Source of the DNA: Acidobacteriota bacterium
GTDB taxonomy: Bacteria; Acidobacteriota; Terriglobia; Terriglobales; Acidobacteriaceae
DNA length: 38,977 bases
Assembly: GCA_021851465.1 (NCBI GenBank)
Contig: JAJZDL010000003.1
Span: 1-38,977 of the forward strand
Reading direction: 5' to 3'
Shown: positions 32,798 through 38,977 of the stretch, piece by piece
Numbering within the stretch: position 1 is the stretch's first letter
How the letters are laid out: each line of letters opens with the position of its first letter
The notes under the pieces: generated by a model
Told to the model about the DNA's origin: nothing
Databases searched by the model: none
The model's input: only the letters and a program-made list of their open reading frames with translations
Position numbers and translations under genes: made by a program

Positions 32798-34855
32798 GTG
32801 AAGGCCATCAAGAACTACCTCTCTTCTCTATGGCGCGCGCTCTTTGGGGACACCATGCGCGCCTTCGGCGTGGTCAGCGTCGTCCTGCTCATCGCCCTTG
32901 CCATTGCGCCGGCAAAGGACCATTTCAGCCAGTGGCACAGCTATCAGAACGGCTATCTCTCGCTGATCCGCGATCGCAGTGATGCGGTCAGTCTGCGCCG
33001 CCGCTTCACGCCGGGAATCCAGCAGATATGGCTGCCGGAGCTGGGCGTCGTCGACCGCTGCGCCACCTGCCACCTGGGGCTGAAGGAGGCCAGCCTCGCC
33101 GATGTCGCCATCCAGCCCTACCGCAAGCATCCCGTCATTCCCCATCCGCTCGATAGCTACGGCTGCGTCATCTGCCATCGCGGGCAGGGCCCCGCAACCA
33201 CGGTCGTGGAGGCGCACTACAGCCAGCAGGCCGGCGTGGACCCCATCCTCCCAGACCGCTACATCGGATCGGGCTGCGGACAGTGCCACCAGAATGAGTT
33301 GACCGGTACGCCGCAGCTCAACCTCGGCCGCAAGATGCTCGCGCAGTACGGCTGCGTCAACTGCCACACCGTCAAAACGCCCGACGGCAGAATCATGAAG
33401 GGCACCGACGACCCGCCATCGCTCGAACACATCGCCGACAAGACCACGCGCGAATGGATCTTCTCCTGGCTCAAGGACCCGCAGGCCTATGCGGTCTCCG
33501 CCACCATGCCCAACTACAACCTCAGCGACGCCGACGCAAGCGACATCTCGGCGTTCCTGATGAGCAGCAGCACGCCGCGCGCGGGCGACAACGATGCAGT
33601 CCTCATCCCGGTCGCCAAGAACGCCGACCCAACGGCCGGGGCCAGCCTCTATGGAGAGTCCTTCTGCGCCACCTGCCACGCCGTGCAGAACGGCGCGGGA
33701 AACCTGGTCGGCGGCGACGTGGGCCCGGAGCTGACGCGCATCGGCAACAAGGCGAAGCCCGGCTGGTTGCAGGCCTGGGTCGAAAATCCGCACACCTATA
33801 ACCCGAACACGCTGATGCCGCACTATCGCTTCACGCCGCAGCAGGTTGCCCTGCTCGTTAGCTACCTGATGAACAAGTCGGACTCCGACTACGGCGCGAA
33901 CGTCCAACTGAGCGCCGCAACTCCGGCGCAGATCGCGCACGGCAGAAGGCTGGTCGCTGAACTCGGCTGCGCGGCCTGCCACAAGATCAACGGCGTCGGC
34001 AAGCCGGACAACTTCGCGCCCGATCTCAGCCGCATCGGCAGCAAGCCGCTCGCCCAGCTCATCTTTCTGCCGGGCATGCAGCACACCCTGCCCAGCTACA
34101 TCGCCGGCAAGATCAAACAGCCGCAGGCCTTCGGCCCCGGCCTGAAGATGCCCGTCTTCGCCCTGACCGACCTGCAGCGGGACGCGCTGACCACCGCTCT
34201 GCTGTCGCTCGACGACCGCAGCCAGACCATGCCCGACAAGCTCCGCGTCGCCGGCTTCCAGCAGACGGACTATGAGCCGGCAGGCCAGGCCGGAAAGCTG
34301 ATGCAAGACCTCGCCTGCTTCAGTTGCCACCGCATCGACGGACATGGCAGCGACCTCGCGCCCGATCTCTCCTTCGAGGGCAGCGCGGTGCAACGTCAAT
34401 GGCTGGACAACTTCCTCAAGAACCCCAACACGCTGCGACCGGCCCTCACCCGTCGCATGCCTCGCTTCAACCTCTCCGACGCGGACCGCAAGATCCTCAC
34501 CGACTACATCATGGTCGTCTATCAATCGCCCAACATCGACCCAGAGACAGCGCCCCCCGCGGTCAATCCCCCCGCGCTGGTCGAACACGGGCGCCAACTC
34601 TTCTACTCCAAATACGCCTGCCAGTCCTGCCATATCGCCAATACCAAGACCGATAAGGGGTACATCGGGCCGACGTTGACGCAGGTCGGGTCGCGGCTGA
34701 ACCCGGCGTGGATCTACGCGTGGTTGAAGGACCCGCAGGCGCTGCGTCCCGGCACCCTCGAACCGAACCAGAAGATCAGCGATGACGATGCCCGCGCCCT
34801 CACGGCCTTTCTGATGACGTTGAAGAACTCGGGCGCACAGGAGACGACGCGATGA
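32798..34855 (+). CDS. membrane-anchored octaheme cytochrome c with tandem modules
   Basis: 685 residues from a GTG that directly follows the cytochrome b stop. One N-terminal membrane helix (about 22-38) precedes a periplasmic region with eight CxxCH sites, first cysteines at 88, 123, 160, 186, 290, 391, 507 and 608. The last five sites each head a module of about 100 residues: GR-x-L...C-x2-CH, then a PDL/IG-type segment, W-L-x-x-W-x-x-P, MP-x-F and a closing helix ending L-M. Thus it is a chain of fused class I cytochrome domains. It probably replaces cytochrome c1 as the electron outlet or inlet of the Rieske/cyt b complex. Stop and next start overlap (ATGA). Confidence 0.9.
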   Translation: MKAIKNYLSSLWRALFGDTMRAFGVVSVVLLIALAIAPAKDHFSQWHSYQNGYLSLIRDRSDAVSLRRRFTPGIQQIWLPELGVVDRCATCHLGLKEASLADVAIQPYRKHPVIPHPLDSYGCVICHRGQGPATTVVEAHYSQQAGVDPILPDRYIGSGCGQCHQNELTGTPQLNLGRKMLAQYGCVNCHTVKTPDGRIMKGTDDPPSLEHIADKTTREWIFSWLKDPQAYAVSATMPNYNLSDADASDISAFLMSSSTPRAGDNDAVLIPVAKNADPTAGASLYGESFCATCHAVQNGAGNLVGGDVGPELTRIGNKAKPGWLQAWVENPHTYNPNTLMPHYRFTPQQVALLVSYLMNKSDSDYGANVQLSAATPAQIAHGRRLVAELGCAACHKINGVGKPDNFAPDLSRIGSKPLAQLIFLPGMQHTLPSYIAGKIKQPQAFGPGLKMPVFALTDLQRDALTTALLSLDDRSQTMPDKLRVAGFQQTDYEPAGQAGKLMQDLACFSCHRIDGHGSDLAPDLSFEGSAVQRQWLDNFLKNPNTLRPALTRRMPRFNLSDADRKILTDYIMVVYQSPNIDPETAPPAVNPPALVEHGRQLFYSKYACQSCHIANTKTDKGYIGPTLTQVGSRLNPAWIYAWLKDPQALRPGTLEPNQKISDDDARALTAFLMTLKNSGAQETTR

Positions 34856-35583
34856 CAAGGCGGTCCGTTGCATTCGCAGTGCTTTTGCTGATGGGTGCGG
34901 TTGCAGGTTGCAAACGCCAACCCGCCTCCTCCTCCGCGTTGAAGCCAACCGCTGTCGGCGCGGCCATCGTCGAATCCAGCGGCGGCAAACAGGTCGGCCC
35001 CACCGGAATGGAGCTTGCCGATCCGCTGGTCGTGCAGGTCAACGACGACCAGGGGAACGCGCTCACCGGGGCATTGGTCGAGTTCCACGGCCCGGCGGGC
35101 GTTCGATTCAATCCGGCTGCGGTCCTCACCGATTCCAACGGAGAGGCCACCACCGCGGTCACTCTCGGCGCCATCACCGGACGCTACCAACTCACCGCCA
35201 CGACGCCCGGCAAGTCGCAGACCTTCACCCTTCCGATCGTCGAGACGGCCCTCGGCTACCAGCAGGAGCTGGGTTACATCGTCGCGGACAAGTACTGCAG
35301 CCGCTGCCACAACCCGGAATCGTCGGCCGAGCAGGTCTCGAACTACGACAACCTGGAGGTGAAGCCGCATCGCTTCAACGATGGCGCCACCCTGAACAAG
35401 ATGAGCGATGCGGACCTGACCGCCATCATCCAGCACGGCGGCCCGGCGCTCAATCGCTCCGCCTTAATGCCGCCGTACGGCAATACCCTCAGCCCGGCGG
35501 ACGTGGCGGCCATCGTCGCATATATCCGCGCAGTGGCCGTCCCTCCCTATCAGTCGGCAGGTACGGTCTACGGGCAGAAGTAG
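34852..35583 (+). CDS. lipoprotein with Ig-like domain fused to monoheme cytochrome c
   Basis: 243 residues. Lipoprotein leader with AVAGC lipobox. A Big_1-like immunoglobulin fold (about 55-140: VQVNDDQGNALTGALVEF, DSNGEATTAV, GRYQLTATTPG) is followed by one heme domain with CSRCH (about 151-155), a likely distal Met in SALMPPYG and the closing helix DVAAIVAYIRAVAV. It overlaps the octaheme gene by four bases, so it is probably another subunit of the complex. The Ig domain may position the heme away from the membrane or bind a partner. Confidence 0.85.
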   Translation: MTRRSVAFAVLLLMGAVAGCKRQPASSSALKPTAVGAAIVESSGGKQVGPTGMELADPLVVQVNDDQGNALTGALVEFHGPAGVRFNPAAVLTDSNGEATTAVTLGAITGRYQLTATTPGKSQTFTLPIVETALGYQQELGYIVADKYCSRCHNPESSAEQVSNYDNLEVKPHRFNDGATLNKMSDADLTAIIQHGGPALNRSALMPPYGNTLSPADVAAIVAYIRAVAVPPYQSAGTVYGQK

Positions 35584-35666
35584 GTCCGATCTCCGCGGGC
35601 GGAGACGGCCCCAGGTGAATCGTCCGCAAAGATCGACCGGGCCATAACCTGAATGGGAGCGAGTCC

Positions 35667-35918
35667 ATGGCATATGCAATTACCGATGCGTGTAAGAAGG
35701 ATTATCTGTGTGCAACGGAGTGTTCCACCAACGCAATTCATCCCTTGAGCTATGAGGATGGCGCTGGCGCGGCAACCCAGTTGTTCATCAATCCCGATGA
35801 GTGCATCGACTGCGGCAGTTGCATCGCCATCTGTCCGTCCAATGCGATCTTCCCTCTCGATGAACTCCCGGAAGACAAGGCTGAGTTCGCAGAGATCAAC
35901 GCGGCGTACTTCCACTAG
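35667..35918 (+). CDS. small ferredoxin with two Fe-S cluster motifs
   Basis: 83 residues with GGGAG upstream. The second cluster motif is canonical (CIDCGSCIAICPSNAI). The first is irregular: C9, C15 and C19 in ACKKDYLCATEC, as in seven-iron ferredoxins that hold a [3Fe-4S] or a modified cluster. It is cytoplasmic and starts 83 bases after the cytochrome cluster in the same direction, so it is a plausible partner of the flavo-iron-sulfur protein. No terminator is seen before it apart from a small CTCCGC/GCGGAG stem. Confidence 0.88.
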   Translation: MAYAITDACKKDYLCATECSTNAIHPLSYEDGAGAATQLFINPDECIDCGSCIAICPSNAIFPLDELPEDKAEFAEINAAYFH

Positions 35919-35964
35919 GCCGTATCCACATATAGCCACGACGTAAAACACTGATTCTAAATAT

Positions 35965-35993
35965 TGTCATTCTGAGCCGTAGGCGAAGAATCC
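35965..35993 (+). repeat. extragenic TGTCATTCTGAGC repeat
   Basis: TGTCATTCTGAGC followed by CGTAGGCGAAGAATCC. The first half matches the units at 243-316 and the second half is the usual 'GCGAAGAATC' continuation of this element type. It lies in the gap between convergent genes. Confidence 0.7.
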
Positions 35994-36046
35994 CCGCATT
36001 CCTCCGGCGGTGTGACGGCCTGCGCCACCGCGAGAAACGATCCAGT

Positions 36047-36772
36047 TCAGTGGCAGGACGGCTCATCCACAAACTGCTTGGTTGCCGCCATGGAGATCAG
36101 GCTGCGTTCGCAGTTCAGGACTTTTTCATCCAGCGGGTTGTTGTCGAAGGAGTCCGGGGGCGTGTAGCTGGAACTGGCGTGCAACGCCAGAAACTGGTTG
36201 CTCATCTGCTCCATGTTGGCGTACTCGTTGCGCAGCAGCTCCACGGCGTTGCGGTCCGGCACTGTGGCTGCCGCGGCGGTTGCCAGCATCAGCTTGCTGT
36301 CGGCCGAGCGGCGCAGCCCGCCCACCCAGTTCTCCATCACGGGATTGTTGTTCTGCACCGCGGTGACGATGGCAACGCGCCACTCGCGGATCGCGGTCAA
36401 CGCTTCAATCTCCGCCCGTAGAAAGTCCTCGGAGAGCTGCGGAGGCTTGTTGTTGTTGGATTGCTCGGACGACGCTGCCGGCTCCGTCGAGGAGGGCAGC
36501 GCCAGGATCGTCCGGGTGCCCTGAAACTGGATCGATCCGTGCGTCGCCCGCGCAAGCGACTCGATATCGACATAGGTCTTGCCATTGATCTGCACCAGTG
36601 GAACCTGGTCGGGCTGGCCGGCGATGGTCAGTGTCCCATACGGCGCAGGCTGGTCGGCGATGACGGGCGTCCCAGCCTGTTGTGCCGCCTGCGGCGCCTG
36701 CGCCGCCCCAGCGATGGGCAACACCAGGAGAACGGCCAACTTCACCAGAGAACGTAGAGATCGACGATTCAT
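36047..36772 (-). CDS. secreted protein with copper-amine-oxidase-N-like domain
   Basis: 241 residues, function unknown. Signal peptide MNRRSLRSLVKLAVLLVLPI (cut near AGAAQA). Residues about 58-92 (VPLVQINGKTYVDIESLARA, then a TRTILALP strand) resemble the short beta domain named after the N-terminus of copper amine oxidases, which is usually a surface or binding module rather than catalytic. A Gln/Asn/Ser-rich linker follows, then a helical domain (LRAEIEALTAIREWRVAIV...). The two cysteines near the C-terminus (NCERSL and PSCH) could form a disulfide. No close family is recognised. Confidence 0.65.
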   Translation of the reverse strand: MNRRSLRSLVKLAVLLVLPIAGAAQAPQAAQQAGTPVIADQPAPYGTLTIAGQPDQVPLVQINGKTYVDIESLARATHGSIQFQGTRTILALPSSTEPAASSEQSNNNKPPQLSEDFLRAEIEALTAIREWRVAIVTAVQNNNPVMENWVGGLRRSADSKLMLATAAAATVPDRNAVELLRNEYANMEQMSNQFLALHASSSYTPPDSFDNNPLDEKVLNCERSLISMAATKQFVDEPSCH

Positions 36773-36963
36773 GGGTTGACTCCTTGTGCTGTCGGTTGGA
36801 TGCCGCCAGACCGCTGCGCGACGGCTTGCTCAGGCAAACGATCGACCCCCGGTTTGCAGAAGCGATCCAGTCGAATACAGACACCGGCTCGGAGATGAAG
36901 GCCCGAAGCGGTTGCCGCTGAACGCCCTCTGCCAACCGGGTTCATCGCTGTCGAAAAGTCCGC

Positions 36964-38124
36964 TCAACGGCGCACGGAGCGTTTAACCTGCGCGTATTGT
37001 AGCAGGATAAAACTGTCCGTCATGCCCGCAATATAGTCCGCGACGACTCGCGCAAGTCCTTCAGTTTCTATCTGTTCCACATACCCAACAGGCAGCTCCC
37101 GAGGTTCGTCGATCCAGAAGTCGAAGAGCGTGGCGACCACCTGCTCGGCCTTCTCATGCTCCAGCGAGAGCTCGCGGCAGGTATACAGAGTCTCGTAGAG
37201 ATAGCGCTTCTCCTGCTGGCGCTGCGACTCCGCGAGTGCAGAGAAGGCCGCCAGGCGAGCAGGGTGGGCGCGCACCGCTTCCAGACTGTCGATGCCATTC
37301 GCGCGCGCGTTCGCCAGCGTCGTCGAGATCAGATCGTCGGTCAGGATGTCCTGCATCCGTTGCAGCGCCTCGCTGAACAGAAACTTGGCTTCCACTCCGG
37401 CGTGCTCGCGCTCCACCCGCGCATAGCAGTCGGCCAGCAGATCGACGTGTTCGCGGATGTGATCGATATCGAGGAGCCCAGACTCGACCCCGTCGTCGAG
37501 GTCGGCGGCAAGATACGCAATCTCGTCGGCCAGGTCGATGATCTGGGCCTCCAGCGGTGGCCGCCGGTCGAGCAGATAGCCGGCCAGCTCGGGATGCTGC
37601 CCGGCGCTGTAGTCGCGCGAGTGTTTGACGATCCCCTCGCGGACCCCAAGCGTCAGGTTCAACCCGCGATGCGCCGCGTAGCGCAGCTCAAAGTGCTCGA
37701 CGATGCGAAGCGCATGGAGGTTATGGTCGAAGCGCAGGCCGTGGCGTTGCAGGCACTCATCCAGCGCCCGTTCGCCGGCGTGGCCAAACGGTGGGTGCCC
37801 GATGTCGTGCACCAGCGCCAGCGCCTCGGCCAGGCCCCCGTTCAGCCCCAGCGATTGCCCGACGCTGCGCGCAATCTGCGCCACCTCGATGGTGTGGGTC
37901 AGGCGGCTGCGGAAGTGGTCCGAAGCCCGGCTGGTGAAGACCTGCGTCTTCCCCGCGAGCCGACGAAACGCGCGGGCCTGCACAATCCGTTCGCGGTCCC
38001 GCTGAAACGCGCTCTGCGATGCCCGCTCAAAATCTGCATGGGCGCGCGCCGTCAGAACATCGCACCCGTCCCCCGTGACTGCGCAGCAATGCAGGTCGGA
38101 GATGTTCGTCCCGTTCAGGGTCAC
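36964..38124 (-). CDS. dgt: deoxyguanosinetriphosphate triphosphohydrolase-like protein (HD domain)
   Basis: 386 residues from a GTG. It cleaves dNTPs to nucleoside and triphosphate. The N-terminal FQRDRERIVQARAFRRL and KTQVF segments are family markers. HD-domain metal ligands H77 (RLTHTIEV), H106-D107 (LVHDIGH) and a further aspartate in DLADEIAYLAADLDD are present. There is no shorter Met start before the conserved block, which supports the GTG. The last 350 bases are the less conserved helical part. Substrate preference among dNTPs is unknown. Confidence 0.92.
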   Translation of the reverse strand: MTLNGTNISDLHCCAVTGDGCDVLTARAHADFERASQSAFQRDRERIVQARAFRRLAGKTQVFTSRASDHFRSRLTHTIEVAQIARSVGQSLGLNGGLAEALALVHDIGHPPFGHAGERALDECLQRHGLRFDHNLHALRIVEHFELRYAAHRGLNLTLGVREGIVKHSRDYSAGQHPELAGYLLDRRPPLEAQIIDLADEIAYLAADLDDGVESGLLDIDHIREHVDLLADCYARVEREHAGVEAKFLFSEALQRMQDILTDDLISTTLANARANGIDSLEAVRAHPARLAAFSALAESQRQQEKRYLYETLYTCRELSLEHEKAEQVVATLFDFWIDEPRELPVGYVEQIETEGLARVVADYIAGMTDSFILLQYAQVKRSVRR

Positions 38125-38176
38125 AATACGTTCCAGTGTACCCGCCTGGACGAGGTTCGTTCGATGCGCAGGCGCG

Positions 38177-38977
38177 TTACTTGCCGCCCTTGTCGGCGGC
38201 CGCCGTCAGCTTGGCCAGTTTGACGCGCGCATCCTCCAGCCTGCGCTGCACCTTCTGCACGTCCTCGGGCTCGGCGTCCGCCGGCAGAGACTGCGCGTAC
38301 TCCGCCATCGAACGCTCCCACTGCTCGACCGCCATCTTCAGGTTGCCCGTCTTCTCGTAGACCTCTCCCAGATGATCGAGCACCGTAGGGTCGTTGTCCA
38401 TGCGTTGGATCGCCTTGTGCAGGTTCTCCTCCGCCTCGGAATACTCCCCCAGCTTGAAGTACACCCAGCCCAGCGAGTCCAGATACGCACCGTTCTGCGG
38501 CTCAAGATCAACCGCCTTTTGGATCAGCTTCAGCGCCTCCGGCAGCCTCTGGCCCCGGTCCGCCAGCATGTACCCAAGATAGTTCAACACCGCTGCATTC
38601 TCCGGGTCGATCGCCAGCGCCTTGCGGAACTCCACCTCGGCCTGGTCATCCATCTTCTCGCGGTCGTACAGCTCGCCTCTTAGGAAGTACAGATACAGCC
38701 TGTCGTTTGCGCTACTCTCCGCTTGCGCGGCTGTACTCCCCACCGGCTTGGCAATCGCGGGCGGCGCAGGATTGGACGCCGCACTGCCCGCTGGGTTCGT
38801 CTTCGCGGCGGCATCCTTTGGCGCAGCGACAGGCATACCGGTTGGTATGCTCGTGGGTGCAGATCCCTCCGGCGGGCCAGTCTGCGCCTCGGCCATGTCC
38901 AACTCCTCGCCTGCCTCCTTGAACCGCTTCAGGCGAATGTAGATCTGCGCCAGCGCCTCCTCGACGTCGCGGTCCTC
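38177..38977 (-). CDS. TPR-repeat protein (5' end outside the window)
   Basis: The frame remains open to the right edge, giving 266 residues without a start; the edge codons (ALAQIYIRLKRFKEAGEEL) already form a TPR unit. After a Pro/Ala/Thr-rich linker come at least four further TPRs: LYLYFLRGELYDREKMDDQA, VLNYLGYMLADRGQRL, AYLDSLGWVYFKLGEYSEA and VLDHLGEVYEKTGNLKMA. The C-terminus is charged and helical. Such scaffolds mediate protein contacts; no enzymatic domain is visible. It is co-directional with dgt, 52 bases upstream. Confidence 0.8.
   Translation of the reverse strand, partial: EDRDVEEALAQIYIRLKRFKEAGEELDMAEAQTGPPEGSAPTSIPTGMPVAAPKDAAAKTNPAGSAASNPAPPAIAKPVGSTAAQAESSANDRLYLYFLRGELYDREKMDDQAEVEFRKALAIDPENAAVLNYLGYMLADRGQRLPEALKLIQKAVDLEPQNGAYLDSLGWVYFKLGEYSEAEENLHKAIQRMDNDPTVLDHLGEVYEKTGNLKMAVEQWERSMAEYAQSLPADAEPEDVQKVQRRLEDARVKLAKLTAAADKGGK

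Overview
The window is GC-rich chromosomal DNA from a Gram-negative bacterium, most likely an acidobacterium (Terriglobia/Acidobacteriaceae type). This is an inference from the outer-membrane barrel protein, the Tat and lipoprotein signals, the split cytochrome b, the glycoside hydrolases and the scattered TGTCATTCTGAGC-type extragenic repeats. No 16S or other decisive marker is present. No tRNA, rRNA, CRISPR array or complete insertion sequence was found.

Layout. 1-1.4 kb: the tail of an unrecognised gene, an extragenic repeat cluster, an HU-type DNA-binding protein and a pterin carbinolamine dehydratase. 1.7-8.75 kb: a full phosphate regulon in one direction (phoB-phoR, then pstS-pstC-pstA-pstB-phoU), with a Pho-box-like 11-bp-spaced repeat before pstS and an intrinsic terminator between pstS and pstC. 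8.7-19.5 kb: housekeeping genes (hscA-fdx, gltX, a membrane-anchored TPR protein, dacB, a small cytochrome c lipoprotein, a small membrane protein, lipA) and a Tat-exported GH29 alpha-L-fucosidase.

19.6-22.9 kb is a defence scar. An MmeI-family restriction-modification gene survives only as its N-terminal nuclease domain and its extreme C-terminus. The middle, including the methyltransferase core, has been replaced by a lower-GC three-gene cassette: a cytosine-C5 methyltransferase, a GIY-YIG nuclease and a Vsr-type endonuclease. 23-26.4 kb holds sppA, a dolichyl-phosphate-glucose-synthase-like glycosyltransferase and a GH53 endo-galactanase.

26.5-35.9 kb is the most striking part. It encodes a Cyc2-like porin-cytochrome fusion and a periplasmic cupredoxin. 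These are followed by a tightly packed set: a flavo-iron-sulfur oxidoreductase of the GltD type, a Rieske protein, a split cytochrome b (two subunits), an octaheme cytochrome c, an Ig-like/monoheme lipoprotein and a ferredoxin. Read as a path, electrons could enter at the outer membrane (Cyc2-like), cross the periplasm (cupredoxin, octaheme), reach the quinone pool (Rieske/cyt b), and possibly be driven to ferredoxin or NAD(P)H through the flavoprotein. That is a candidate extracellular electron uptake or Fe(II) oxidation module. Two perfect CRP/FNR-family palindromes lie upstream, in the divergent region shared with the galactanase gene.

36-39 kb: a secreted protein with a copper-amine-oxidase-N-like domain, a dNTP triphosphohydrolase, and a TPR protein that runs off the window.
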